A program made the translations under genes and the position numbers. From Malurus cyaneus samueli (Eukaryota > Chordata > Aves > Passeriformes > Maluridae), in NCBI GenBank assembly GCA_009741485.1, contig CM019216.1, forward strand, positions 22,536,587-22,600,586: a stretch of DNA of 64,000 bases. The letters run 5' to 3'. Of this stretch, positions 39,508 to 52,799 are shown in pieces. The first letter of the stretch is position 1. Every line of letters starts with the position of its first letter. Below the pieces are notes generated by a model. That model worked only from the letters and a program-made list of their open reading frames with translations, did no database searches and was not told the DNA's origin.

Positions 39508-42500
39508 CCACCTCAAGCTAATTTTTGTATGTATTACAGTTGATTAAGTATATCTTTGTCTGGAATGAGCATGTGAAGTATTCACAGACTGATTAGTCTT
39601 TGGGGATGGAAGACAGAAATAACTGCAGAGATGTTCCGCTTTTATTTTGTGATTTCTGAGCCATAGGAAATGAGTTCACATCTCCTTGGTTAGAGTTTGT
39701 TTACATGTTACTTCAGCTGAATCCTTTGCCCTTTTTCTGCTCATTTAGGCATGCAGTTGTTTGGACACCCCAGATTTTCAGTATCCCAGAAATAATTTTA
39801 TTTATAAGGCACCTAAACTAAAATAATATTTCTCTTCTTATTTTTGACATGGCAGCATGGGCTCTATTCTTATGAAATCTCTGCTTAGCCTTCTGTTTCT
39901 TTTTCTTTTTTCTGGGCTTCAACTACTATTGAAAATTGGTGTGTTGACATACTCTTTTAACAGTCAGGCTCTTAAACTATTTCTCATGTATTTTATGGTG
40001 ATATATTACTATATAAGCACCTACAGAATGAAAGACAGAGACAAAAGTAACAGCTGGGTACCACTAACATTATGTTCACACCATATATTTCCCTCATAAT
40101 AAGGCTGCTGTCCAGAATAACATTTTAAGTTTTGGTCCTCTGCTTGAAAGCAAAGAATTCAAGTCCAGTCACACTGGATATTTTCATAGCACTGTAATTT
40201 AGCAGAGGTGGATTTATGCTCTTAATTTAGTGCTGCTGAGATACCCTGCCTACACCCATAGGTGCATTTATTTCTTTAAGCAGGCTAGAGGACAGACCCA
40301 AGCAGTATTTTCCTCACCATTCATTTCTCAGCATTGGCCCTGGGCTGGGCATAGCAGCAGAGTCCCAGCCCCAGCTCAGGAATCAGTGCATGCTGTAGAT
40401 CCATCCCAGTGCAGCTCAAATGTGCCCACCTGCTGGTTTTGTGGAGATAAGGCCGGAACTGCGTGTGTTGGCTGGCCTTCAGTGCATGCAATGTCAGTCA
40501 ATCCCCGTTATTAAGCCCCAGGTTTGCCAAAACCACTTTGCCTCAACTAACAGATTGCTAATGGTGTCAATAACATCCCAGCACAGCCCTGATGTGCTGG
40601 GAGCTGGTAAGAAGCTTAGGCATGGACAGCTAGAAAAATACCTTTTACTCCAGATGAGAGGAAAGAGCTGGATTTGGGAATTAAATTTCATAAAAACAAG
40701 CTCTTTAATTTATTGCTAATTATTCCTTTTTATTGTTGTCTAATCTTCTTAATAATCATTAAAGGGTTGGTTTTAATTCTCCTTTTGCAGCCACAGGAGG
40801 AGTATTTTCAGCTGCCTTCCAGCAGTCAGTTGTGAAAACACTGCAAAAGCAGAGTTCTGTCAGTGGTGGGTAGAAGGGGTCACTTGTTTTTAATACCCAG
40901 CTAGAACAGTTATCCTTTGGCCATGTATGGAGTGGGAGAGAAGGATGAGGTTCTAAATCTGAAAGGTCCTTTTGTCCAGAGACTGATATGAATGACAGTG
41001 GTAGGAGGAAATTCAAAATAAGCCTACATGGTTCGAAATGAAGAGTTTGAGACAGGCTGGAATTATCCCCGTGCAGGGCTAACACCAGCAGTGAGCAGAG
41101 CCTGAGGTGGGGCTCAGCTGGCTCTGGTGGCTCCAGAGTCACTGGCCCATGGTGGGATCCCAGCCAGGATCTGTGCACAGGGCATGACAGCGCTGCACTG
41201 AGGGCTCCGACCAGCCTGATGTGCCGTGGAACTACAGCAGGGCAGCTCAGCACAGAGAGCTCAAGTGGTACCTCGGGACTGCATGGTGATCTGTGCAGGC
41301 TTGCTCTGAACACTGACTGCAGGATTGCTCCCAGGAGAGGGATCAATGGCTGGCTTTTAAAATGAAATTCAATATCTCTGCAGTGGCTTAGCATTCCTCC
41401 ACCTCTCGTGATGAACTGTTCCAACATTTAATTTTCATCCTCAGCAAAGTGGCCTGGCTTCAACTCCTAGCAACTATGTTATCTCATGCTCTTTTCTGTA
41501 GGTCTGAAATGTTTCTCTATTTCCTAAAATGGGGGTTACAACCTTACTTTAATTTCCATGGGCAAGTTACCTTCATAGCTTCTCTCTGACTAGATGGATT
41601 GCATGTCCTTTTCAAGTTTTATCACAAGACTCCTTCTTTTTTTTTGAATCTGTCCTCTTTTATGACTGCTTTGAACCTCTTGCAAGGGTTGAAGTGTGAG
41701 TATATAGTCAGTCACTCTCCGTTGGTCAGTTAAATGCTAAGTTGCTGTTGCTGGCCCTAATTAGCTATTATGTTGTTTAGAAGTGATGCTCCATTTCACC
41801 CTTTTTATAATATCTAAATATTGGAAATATACGAGCATATGTCTTCCAGAGGAGTTTTTTCCTGTTCAAAGATTAATTCCTAATATATAGTTTATTAAGC
41901 TACAGAGCTTACTGGCTCCTTTCTTTAGGGCCATTAGGTGTAATTTGTCTGGGCCACATGATGTCATGACCTGAAGCTGTTGCATCGTGCCAGAACACTT
42001 TTATTGTTCATAACATAGAAATAAATAAAAATTTATTTTCTACACATAAATGTAAAAATTTTTATACTTCAGATGTGGCATTGAGCTACAGATTTTCCTT
42101 TTGCAAAAACATTTTTAAACATTTCATTTTGCCATGTTACTTACTGGGTTTAATTTTATTTGCTGTGACTATTCATCCCCTTTTGCAACCTCTGTATTAG
42201 TAAATTCAGTTGCATGGTAAAAGGAACAGGATGCTAACTCAACTGCCTGTATTATTTAATTGTTACAACTATACCTGGCAGCCTCAACCAGTAAGACTCC
42301 CCCAGGCACTTCTCAAAATTTGGGATTTAGCCTAGTTCAAACCTCCTTTTCAGAAGATGGGTACTTTTAATAAATAGCATGCATATGTTGGCCTTGGAAT
42401 ATAAAAACATTTTAGTTTGCAAGTTTAGAGGCATGATTCAGCATATAAATTAAAATAATTTCCCAATTTTTAATACAGATATTAAACGCAAAGTTAGAAG

Positions 42501-42814
42501 TGATTACTACTTCAGTAAGAACTAAAATTTTTTAAGCTAATTCAAATATTATAGACCAATCCAATGGCATGGAAAGCTCACAAGAAGCAAAAGAAATGCA
42601 AGATATCAGATGAGGGTCTTTCACACTGAGATTACCAAAGGCATGACCACTTACCTTCTATACTTTATGAAGAGAGATGAAAGACTCATTTTAATTGTAA
42701 GATGTATGTAATATGACTGTAATACTGATAATGCCTCATACATGGTAGGTCCTTCACAGCAGGCTGCTGTACATTCAGCTATTTTCTCCCCTAGTATTAT
42801 TATTATGGGATTAT
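39508..42814. other. Intergenic, no gene accepted
   Basis: AT-rich sequence with a GC-richer patch at about 40760-41430. That patch holds an open minus-strand frame of 222 codons (40759-41427), the longest frame outside FAM83B. It looks like a compositional accident: no known domain, Pro/Leu/Ser-rich, no splice context. I see no recognisable repeat. Confidence 0.5.
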
Positions 42815-43190
42815 TTTGCTCCAGGAGCAGGACTTCGCACTTCTTTTCGTTGAAATTTGTGAGGCTTCCATTAGCTCAGTCCTCAAGCTTTTCAAATCTC
42901 CTCTGGATTGAAATCCTCCAGTTCAGTCCTTCACTCTTAATTTATCATCACCAGGTAACCTACTCACAGTCATGTTGATTAAGCAGGGTTTGCGGGCTGG
43001 CTGTTCCTTATTAACTTCTTGTCTTTCAATAAACTGGAAATGGATTGCAAGGAAATGTGCTCTAAGACCTTCTCAGGGGCTGAGGACAGGCTGATCAGGC
43101 TACTGTTCCCAAGGTGGTTCTTATTTCTCACAAAGATAAGCATAACTTTAAACCTTTTCTGCCTGGCAGAGAATTTCTCCATTTGTCTTT
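42815..43190 (-). mobile_element. CR1 LINE, internal fragment (RT region), old
   Basis: Reverse complement of CR1 coding sequence. Hallmarks are 'ctccaggagcaggacttcgcacttcttttcgttgaa' near 42820, 'aaactggaaatggattgcaagg' near 43031, and 'ggctgaggacaggctgatcaggctactgttccc' near 43079. It lacks the 3' terminus. It is followed within about 150 bp by an unrelated + strand CR1 copy. Confidence 0.75.
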
Positions 43191-43340
43191 CTGCAGATGA
43201 CAGTCAACCTCCTCATGACAGCGTGCCTGTTCAACACCCTTGAATTAATCTCACACAGCTCCATGTGTCTCACTGCTCTCAGCTTCCCTAAGTAGCCAGT
43301 AACCTGTTGATCTCCCACTGCAAGGTGTCCTTCTCTTTCT

Positions 43341-44212
43341 CAGCAAATTTGCAGAGACACCAAGCTGAGTGGTGCGCTTGCCATGCCAGGGGAACCTTGC
43401 TAACTCAAGAAGTGGGTCCATGTGAAACTCATGAGGTTCAACAAGACCAAGGGCAAGGTGCCACACCTGGGCTGGGACAACCCCTGGTATCAGTAAAGGT
43501 TGGGGGATGAAGGGATTGAGAGCAGCCCTGCTGAGAAGGACTTTGGGGTGTGATGGATGACAGGAGCAGGAATGTGCATTCACAGTCCAGAAGAACAACT
43601 GTATCCTGGACTTCATCAATCGCAGGGTGAGGAAGGAGATTCTGCCCCTCTGCCCTGCTCTGGTGAGACCCCACCTGGACCAGTGCTGCATCCAGCTCTG
43701 TCTCAGTGCAGGAAAAGCACACTTATTGAAGCAGTTCTAGAGGAGACCATGAAGATGATCAGCAGGGCTGGAGCATTTCCTCTATGGAAACAGGATGGGA
43801 GAGTTGGGGATGTTCAGCCTGGAACAGAGGTGCTCCAGGGAAGACACCAGAGGACACCTATTGTGGCCTTCCAGTAATGTAAAGGTACTAATAAGAAATG
43901 TGGGGATAAGCTTTTTAGGAGGGTCTGTTGCAACAGGACAATGGGAAATGGTTTAAAACTGAAAAGGGTAGATTTAGACTAGAGGTGAGGAAGAATTTTT
44001 TTTACAGTGAGAGTGGTGAAACACTGGAAGAGGTTGCTGAAAGATGTGATAGATGTCCCATCCCTGGAAACAGTCAAGGCAGGCTGGATGGGGCTCTGGG
44101 CAACCTGGTCTGGTTGAAGATGTCCCTGCAGAGGGGCTGGACTAAACAACCTTAAAAGGTCCCTCCCAACCCAAACTATTCTATAGTTCTGCAATTCTGT
44201 GTTCTCACACTG
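43341..44212 (+). mobile_element. CR1 LINE, 3' part (end of RT plus 3' UTR)
   Basis: An almost continuous CR1 sense copy of about 870 bp. Hallmarks are 'gacaccaagctgagtggtgcg' near 43356, 'tgaagggattgagagcagccctg' near 43508, and 'ctggtgagaccccacctggacca' near 43659. Further on are 'gatgatcagcagggctggagca' near 43752, 'gggatgttcagcctggaacag' near 43805, and 'gaggtgaggaagaa' near 43981. The terminus is 'tcccaacccaaactattctatagttctgcaattctg' at 44164-44199. It is 5'-truncated in the usual CR1 manner. Several shadow frames here are accidents of the repeat. Confidence 0.94.
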
Positions 44213-45739
44213 TACATGAGAAGGGCTGGAAGCCAATTTCAACTGAGACCAAAGAAAAGTGTTGAGTACTTTAGCTCTTTCTGTATAATCCATTATTAGA
44301 TCTCTTTCTCCAACCAAAGTGGTGCCGTATTTTCCAGAATGTCTTCTTATTACTAGCACACTGGTGGATTCTTTTCTTTTTACCCTTTAGCTAGATTTAT
44401 CTTCTTGCTTTTGTCCCCAAGTGTCTGAGTTATGCTTTTATGATTCTCCTTTGATGCCTCCTCTTTTTTATTTTTTCACTTCTTGTCTGCCCCTGGGGCT
44501 ATGTCGTCTGTATTCTGAGTAATTCAGAGGGAAAGATGAATACATGTTTGGTCATCTCAATGAACGATTTTGGTCCCTGTATGACAGAATAGATGCCAGT
44601 ATCTCAAAGAAACGCAAAATTCTGCTTTTTTTNGCCTTGAACAGCTGTAGCTGACAATAGAAGTGCTCCTTTCCCTTGAGACCGAATTGGTGCAGACCCC
44701 CAAGAAAGCAATCAGAGCAGATTATCTGCCCCTACTAAAAACAAAGCTATCAGGAGACATTCAAGGTGAGGTTCAGTAATCTGGGAGGAATGTAATTCGT
44801 TCTTGATACACCTCTGACACGATAAAAGTGATAGAAAGAATAATGTTAGATTGCCAGTATTCTTCTGAATGTAGCAGGATTTTTGTGACAACGAATATAA
44901 TCGCCTCCACCAATTACTCTAATTTTGTCTATGGTTTTATAACCAGTGCTCTTCTCATTTCAGCTGGGTGATCTATAATCTACTGGCCAAATATTAGCAA
45001 CTCCAGCAGTATTGTTTCTTTATTGATGATGGCCCATACACTTTAAAAAATATTCTGTTTTCATATATTTTTTGTCTTCATATTTGCTTTCAGACTTTCA
45101 TGGCTATCTCACTGTATTTCATATCTGATGTGTTTAGCAGGAGCTAACAGAAAATCAGTTTCTCTGTGTGAAATGTTTCTCTTTGTGAGCAAATGCCATC
45201 AGAAGGGAAGAGAAAGGGAATGGCAAAAAGTACATCATGTTCTGCTGCTAGATCTCTCTAAATTAGCTTCGTGAAGAAAGAACAACCATTTCTGCACGGA
45301 TTAATTTCTAGTAAATAGAAGTGGAATTTCCATCACTGCTTCCATACAAGGCCAACATAATTTTAAGTGCTATGATGGTCATATGCTTTAATGTTACTTA
45401 TAAAAGAAAAATCGTATTTCAGTTGACCAGAGAGCCCAACAAACCTTCACAGAAAATCTTTGGTATTTTTGTTTGGGTTTTGTTTCATTTTTATTTTTGT
45501 TTTTCCATTATCTGTGAACTCAGACTGATTTGTAAAGTAAGAGCCTCAGGTTATATTTACCTTCACAACTGGCTCTTTGAGTTGGCATTCAAGTATATCA
45601 AATAAGTTCAAAATAAGGTAATCAAACTTGTTTTCATCCTTTCTTGCTGAAACAATACCTCCCTACTTGCCAAGGACAGTAAAAGCAGTCAGGTGCCAGA
45701 CTTGCTTTCAGTGACCCAGTCCCCTCCAGGTTTTTCCAG
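44213..45739. other. Intergenic, one ambiguous base
   Basis: AT-rich sequence with no recognised gene. A single N lies at 44633, at the end of a T homopolymer, probably an unresolved homopolymer length. Confidence 0.6.
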
Positions 45740-46640
45740 AAAAAATGTTGGAGGTTTTAAATCACCTCTACAGGCAACGTGTTTCAGGGTTTCACCATCC
45801 TCGCAGTAATAAACGTTTTTTTTCCATGTTTAAATGGAATTTCCTGTATTTCCATTTTGCTCATTGTTTGTTCTCCTTTTACTGAACACCAGTGTAAAAA
45901 AACATGACTCCCTCTTCTTTGTACCCTCCCATTAAGTTTTATATATCCCATCATATTGATGAGATTTCCCTTCTTCAGCCTCTCTTTCTTTAAACAATCC
46001 CAGTTCTCTGAGCCTTTCTTTATATAGAGAGGACATCATGTTACTGATTAAACCACTTTGAGCTAAACAGCTCATTTCAGCTCCATATTCCAGACTTCAC
46101 CACCTTGTTAAGAAGTATCCTATGTAAGTGTGGGATATCTTCTTAAAAACAAGATAAACAACTACCACTGGTCTCTCATCTCTTTGCAGAAGGGTGTCAG
46201 GAGGGATCTCTCCTTTGTAAATCCATGCTGACTAGATTTAACCAGCTTCTTGTAATTCCTGTTTGAAAATGTCTGCTCTGTCATATTCCCAAGGACTCTG
46301 TAGTTCTCCAGATATTTCTTGTCCTTTTTTGAAGGTAGGAATTACATTTGGTCCCCTCTAGCCCTCAGTGTTTTCTCTTGATTGGCCTTTCAAAGGCAAT
46401 TGGGAGTGGTCTTATAATAACATTGACCATCTTCCAAGTAATCATTGTTGCATCACATGAGACCTCTTAGACTTGTGGATGTCCAGTTGGTTTAAATATC
46501 CCCTAACCTGAGCCTCCTCCTTCTCTCTCCATGATGAGAAATCATCCTTGCTCCAGATTTTCCCATGATCTTAAGGATCTGGGACAAGCAAAGGGCATTC
46601 TTACCAGCAGGGATTGAAACCGTCAGTAGTCCTTCACAGA
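45740..46640 (-). mobile_element. CR1 LINE, old copy in two recognisable blocks
   Basis: Block 1 (about 45740-46110) is the reverse complement of the CR1 3' region: 'ccatgtttaaatggaatttcctgtatttcc' near 45824 and 'ttcttcagcctctctttctttaaacaatcccagttctctgagcctttcttt' near 45972-46022. Block 2 (about 46180-46640) continues toward the CR1 5' side: 'gtaaatccatgctgactagatttaacc' near 46217, then 'actctgtagttctccagatatttcttgtcc'. The blocks are in the same order and orientation as in one element, with sequence between them lost or diverged. It is heavily mutated. Confidence 0.78.
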
Positions 46641-47929
46641 TTTAGCTCCCCAGTTCCTTATGACTTCTGCTTGATTTTCTAGAGTACTAAAAAATGGCAG
46701 TTCCAGAAATTTTAAACTGAAGTTTTGCTGCCTATTCATTTTCTCACTCTGCAGATAAGCATCTAGAATTCAGTGATTGTTGCCAGAAGTGTTAATATTC
46801 CTCTTGCCTACTGTTCTCAATAAAACAATGTCTCATGTGCCTCCAGGACCGTGGTGCTTTACACTCATCCTGGAGTGCTAAAGAGCTGTGCTGAAGGACT
46901 CAGCCATCAGCCCCACACCCCTGATTTATTTTTCATGCGACAGCCCTTGCATGCCAAACAGGTGTACTCTGCACCTGTGCATCTGTGATTACAAATAAAT
47001 GACAGAATTTTATAAAGAAAAGCAGAAAAGAAGACAAGGTTAATATATTTATTTCAAGGTGAACTTGAAGGCTTGGGCCCACACCAGTGGGCTGCTGTAT
47101 TCTGTGCATCTCATCTTAACTGGATTTTAATTGAGGATTACATAGCTATAGGAAAAATCTAGTGTTCCTAAATGGGAGGCTCAAGGTTTGAACTTTCTCT
47201 TCCATTCCTTAAATGCTGTAGTATTAGGTGGCTCAGGGCGCACTAAGAAAGGTAGCTATCATGACACCTATTTGGGTTTTTTTTTTTGGTGTGTTGTGTC
47301 TGAATGAATGGAAAACATTTCTCTGATATTAAAGTAGAAAGGAATGAGAAAGAGTAAAAAGTATGTTTCTGTGTGATCACTCAATTTACATAATGATTCC
47401 TTGCAGGACTATATTAATGAAATCAGAAATAACAGTGAATGAATCATCTTATAAAATGTAGGAACTTACCTTTCCTTACCCTGTTTTGGTGATAATTTCT
47501 TACTATAACTCTTCAGTAGACACTAATTGAGGGAATATTTATTTTTGATTAAACAAGCATTTTGGATTTTGAATCCAACATGATCTTAATTAAAGACTGA
47601 CATTTCCATTTTCCATAAAACTTTTCTCTAATTAGATCCATTGTAGAAAAAAATTACTTTTCCTTTTTACTTATGTGTACAAAACTCTATAATTATTTCT
47701 AAATATAAAAATTATGTGAACTAATGTTTCTTGGAAATGTTAAAGACCTTTTCCAAAAGTAATTTTGAACACATATAAGTTACAGAGTGCCTTATTATTG
47801 ATACCTATTTCTCAAATAACTTCCAAAAGGGGGGGTAATTATTTCTGATAGAGTAACAGAAGGTTTAAAGACCAAAATTTGTGTTACAAAATTGACTGCG
47901 GTTTTTACTAAGAGTTAATAATGGAACCC
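46641..47929. other. Intergenic, nothing recognised
   Basis: AT-rich non-coding sequence with a T tract at about 47278-47289. No exon or repeat family is recognised. Confidence 0.6.
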
Positions 47930-48972
47930 CCAGCAGGTCTGTCCCAGGACTCTCTCCTGGCTGACCACTGGAGTCCAGCCTGGGGCTCCAGAGGTCTGGG
48001 GTCTCTGACCAGGCTGGGGACGTGGCTGTCCCTTTTCCTTCTTTGTTTCATCCTATAGGGAAGCTGAACACTTGTCCAGGACACACAGGATGCATAGAGG
48101 ACATGGGTCCCCGATTTGCCAGCTGCTCAAGCTCAGAGCTTGCTGCAAACTCATGCAGATTCACACTCATGGCACAGCACCCCATGGCCCCCCATCCCAT
48201 GGACTCCCCCCCTGCCTGATGTTCCTGCTCCAACATGGGGCATCCCACTGCTGGTGAGTCCAGCCTGGAGTTTGCTTTTGAATGATGCACACCCCATGCA
48301 CACAAATCTAGGGAGTGATACAGACACTTGTCCCACTCTCCAACACCCTCAAACTGACAGCAGGCTCAGGAGCTGTGAACCATGGCCCTGCTCCCGCTGC
48401 CATTGCAGCTCCTCACCTGCCTCACCCCCACCAGACCCCCAGCAGCACTCAGACATTGCCCTCCCCTGTATGGGACAGAGGGTCAGATAATGGGGAACTA
48501 GTTGCTAATGTACACAATAAAAAGACAGGATAAATGGTGATGTCAGCTGCAGGGCTCCATCAGACAAGTGTGTTAACAGTTCCATTTTACATGCAGCCTG
48601 CCCTTTTATACCCCTTTCTGTCAGTTTCCCCCTACGTTGGTCCCTGCTCCTCCTTCCCCTGCACATTCCCTCATCAGTGTGCACAGTTCCAGCGACCCCC
48701 TTCCATCTTCATTCACCCTCAGGTTTGCAAAGTCCACATTTGCTTGCAGCTCTCCATAGCCCAGACTGCTGTGACTGGCCAGGTTTGTTTCTTGTTGTCT
48801 CCATTATGTTTGTCTGCCAGGTTTGTGCCTCTGCATGTTCTTGTTTACGGCTTCCCTCTATTCTTATCCCTTTTTTGCATTAAAAAGTCCTTGACCACAC
48901 ACCCTTAGAGGAGAAGACGCTCTCTTCTTCCATACATTCTTGGAGTTTGTTCCATGTGGTGGCTGGACCACA
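47930..48972 (-). mobile_element. LTR-like GC-rich island, tentative
   Basis: This block is clearly richer in GC than the AT-rich sequence on both sides. On the minus strand it has a TATA box in a GGGTATAAAAGGGC context (+ strand about 48603-48610). That is followed by about 650 bp of GC-rich sequence without an intact protein. A compact promoter in the middle of a roughly 1-kb GC-rich block resembles U3-R-U5 of a retroviral LTR. I cannot define TG...CA ends with a matching target duplication, nor name a family. Overlapping short frames on both strands (for example 124 codons at 48116-48490) look like compositional accidents. It could instead be a CpG-poor regulatory island. Confidence 0.35.
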
Positions 48973-51900
48973 TATCTGTTTCTGTTCCTTGCAGGCTTCA
49001 AAAGGGAAGAGTTCAGCATATTGATGAGAGTTTAATTCTGCCACAAGGTATAATATTAATTGTAATATGTATTTAATCTACTACTGCCAAGTGATTTTGG
49101 TGTTTAGAGACATGAAAGGAAGCCCCTGACTTAAAGAGCTTATGGTATTTAGATACAAGGTAATTAGTAGAAAGGCTCACTTCACTGAAGTGGAATTAAT
49201 CTTTCTAGAAGCATTCTATCCTGTGAATAAAGAAGTGCCTTCAGAAGGCTGTTCAGCCTCACTCTTAACTCCCCTGCAGGAAATCCTTTCTCTCCCTGGA
49301 GAAGGAGCCTTGTAATATTAACCTTGTAAGAGACACTGTCAAATCTACCAGGCCAGTGTCAGTCACCTTTGGAAAAAAAAAAACTCCAAAAACAACCATA
49401 GGTGAATAGGAAGGGTCAAACAATGCACCACAAGAAGGTGAGAAAGAGAAAAATTGTGGGAAGAGAAAATAAATGGAAGTAATAAGCCAGTATCTGAGGT
49501 ATCAAAAAACACAGAGAATATCAGGGACCTAATCTAGCTTGAGGAAAGGTCTGTTTAGACTGACTGTAAAGCATACATCCTCACATAACTCTAGGAAGAG
49601 CCTTCATCAGCAGATACTTCCATATCTGTCAGTCCCCATGGCCTGGTTTCTCTCCTGAGGGAAGCAGGATTAGGAAACTGAAGCATATGGATGTATGCCT
49701 GACTTCTAATGGTGAGACACATTTTGGGGGCAATCTCAAGCTTCCCATTTACACATACCTTGACTCAATCTCAGAAGGAATGTCCTTCTTCACGAGGTGG
49801 GAAAATTAGTGTGACTAATCTCCTAATCTCCTTCTAAATAAATTGCTGCAGTCTGTCAGTATGGAAGTTTCCCTTCACAATCTAAATAAAAATATATTTT
49901 CTATTTGATTTTTTTAAGCAGATACTCTGGTGTGGTTATGAGTTCATATTCAACATGATGATTATTCTGCAGTATTTGCTCTCAATCAGTCATGGAGTCT
50001 TGAAATAATTCACACCTCTGATGATATTTCAGGGATGAAATCACAGGTTTAAGGTGAACTGGTGGTTGAGCACTGAATTTATACTTCACTGCCTATATTG
50101 CTGGTAGGAAGTATCAGTGAAAAAATCAATTGTACCTCCCTGCTATATCAGGCAATAAGAGTTCTAATATCAAGAAAAGAACATTGCTTGCTGTAAATTA
50201 GTGTTTCATTTTTCATACCAGTCACTCATTCATTCACACAAGGATTAACTGTTATACATTTACACTACTCATGTTTTTCAGAACCAACTGTTAAGTATCT
50301 GTGTCTACAGTTAAAATTAAAGTCCAAAATGTTGCTTAGAGTACCCAAACGGTACTGACAGTGCCTGAACTTACCAGAAGCCTCTGCCACTTTGACTATG
50401 AAAGTATCCAATTTGTTCAGGCTGGGCATTGTTGTGGTGGATGAGACCGCATTATGCTGATTTTTTGAACCTTAGACACTCAGAGCCATTTTTCCATGAG
50501 GATCCATCCAAAAAACAGTGAATGAAATCTTGTAACTACAAAGTGAATTCATAGGGCATGCAATATATATTCCTCAATACACGTTCACAGGGTCCACCTT
50601 CTCCAAAAATAAATTTCCTAACGTTTTCTCTTCAGCTGGGACTGATGAATTGCTTTTACACACCAAGGAATTGGGAGATTTTGTCCTCTTTAGACTGAAA
50701 GTTTTTAACTCTGAGATTCTTTTTGCCAGGATATTTTCTTAGAGAAAGTTTTTGTTCTCCCAGTACAGTACAGCAGGGCCACTGTGGAAAAATAACTCAT
50801 ATCTTTTGTATCAGAGAGCAAATGAGCAGATGAGATGATCAGGGAACACGATGATGTAGCCCACTGCTTCATGTCATCTAACACATGAAGCCATACCTTT
50901 TTATCACCACCACCATCCATGCAGATCTTCGACAACCCTTCAAAGAGTCTGGACCGTGGTTCCTTAGCAGATGAAGGGACAAAGATATCCTATTCCTAGG
51001 AAATGCCATCTGAAACATTTATAGTGTAAATGTCAGATCCCCAGCACCAATTTTCCTTGTTGAATTTGGGTCTTAGAGGCTTCACTAGTTGCAATGTAAA
51101 CAGATCAAAAATAATTTCTGGCTTGATTGTCAAAATTCCAAGAGGGGTGGGTTTTAAGACCCTTTAATTTCGGTGAGCTTCTTCTTGGGTAGTTTTAGGC
51201 ACCTCCTCAATTTGTGGTTAGTTTTTTATCAGCTATCCAGAGGCATAGAGATGGGGCTTTGAACTTTATGTTTATTGTGATGGGCTTGGAACTCAACTCA
51301 TTTCTACATTTTCTAAATAGATAGAGATTTCTACAATTGGCAAATAAATAGATTTCCTAGTTGATCCTAGTTTCCTCCTAGCACAGGAAGACTCAAATGC
51401 TATTCTAAATAATTTCTAAATATGTTACATACATACAAAAATTCTGTAAATTATTGTCTGTGAGTTACTGTGTTAATAGGTAAAACAACAAATCAGTTGA
51501 ACCAAGAATTAAGAATCCCACATAATATTCAGTCTGTTGTTTTAGTTTTAATTGCCTCAATTTGAAGAAAAGTTCATGCAAACAACAGAAAATTAGGGTT
51601 TTGATTGAATGTCTGAGTGAGATCAGTGTATCTTTATCAGAACCTCTGCAATGATTCATCCATCAGTTGTCTCATTGCTTTTTTTCAGAGGTTTCTTGCC
51701 TTTATTTATTTTGATATTAAACCAAAAGCAAAACCCAGCCCATTTCTTCAATTTTCCCAGTACGGTTACATTAAGCCAGGATGACTTAAAAAATATTATT
51801 TCTAAATATTCATAAAGAAAATAGTGTGTCATCTAAACATACTGCACAATAGTTTATTTAATCATCAATCTAGAATTTAATGTCATTTTAGCACTTGAGA

Positions 51901-52799
51901 CACAAAGTCCGATCTCTGGTAGACTATAATGTTCTTAACACATAGAAATCTTTGGAAGCAGACTTCCGTAAAATATCTAAATATCTAAAAATATCTAAAA
52001 TATCTAAAAAATCAGTTTTAACCAAGTTTCCAAGGTTTGTTTCCTGTAATGAAATGCACTTCCTCTGCTCAAACAGGAACCTGGTTTGGGCTGGAAGGAG
52101 ATTTGCTGAATATAACAGTGGACATTTTTGAGTTCTGTGGCCTCCTTTAAACTGCTATTAACTATCAGATCATTTTTACTGATGTTGCAAACTCTACCTG
52201 CAAACAGTAGTTGGATCCTCAGCCCTTAGAAGCCCCTACATCTTTCAAGGGTTTTTTGGCTAAAAATATTCAGGTCTGATTTGCTCAACATTTCTAATTT
52301 ATAGATTATTTAATCATAGAAAAATATAAATACTTTTTTGTTTTCTTCAAGTCTGTAATTTTTATACTTTTTTTTTCCATTTTCTGCATAAATACACAAC
52401 AGCAGAATGTCCAGTACAATATATTTGAGGAGCTCTATATATTTTTCATTGATTTTTATATCAGATCAAAGCTGTGTTCAGAGTTTTGCAGTTTTTAAGT
52501 TTGTAAATGTATAAGGATGTTTTGGTTGTTTCTTACAATGCAAAAACATGCTGTCAGGCACATCCACAGATATTAAACTGAGGTCTGAGTTTCAGCCTTT
52601 GAATTCATCAATGTTCCTTATAACTTAAACCATCTGAATAATCCAATATTTTAAATGATAAATGTGTTCTTTGATTATTCAGCATTAAAATCTGATTAAA
52701 TTCATACTGGCAGCCTACCACATTGGCATAACTGCAAGGACAGTTCTACAGCAATGAAGGCATAAGATGTCCCTTCACCCTGGGGGCAAGAAGTGCCAT
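48973..52799. other. Intergenic, no gene recognised
   Basis: AT-rich sequence. The only local repeat seen is at 51970-52011 (listed separately). No exon or transposon is recognised. Confidence 0.55.
51970..52011. repeat. (AAATATCT)n-like short repeat
   Basis: Four or five irregular copies of an aaatatct unit. Confidence 0.85.

Noticed and set aside
42865..42890. 'ttagctcagt' resembling a tRNA-derived SINE box
   Set aside because: No second promoter box, no tRNA-like fold, and it lies within CR1-derived sequence.
43251..43691. 146-codon minus frame and overlapping frames
   Set aside because: Antisense shadow of the + strand CR1 copy.
48022..48908. Several overlapping frames of 60-124 codons on both strands
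   Set aside because: All fall in the GC-rich LTR-like island. No domain, no splice context and mutually exclusive frames indicate composition effects.
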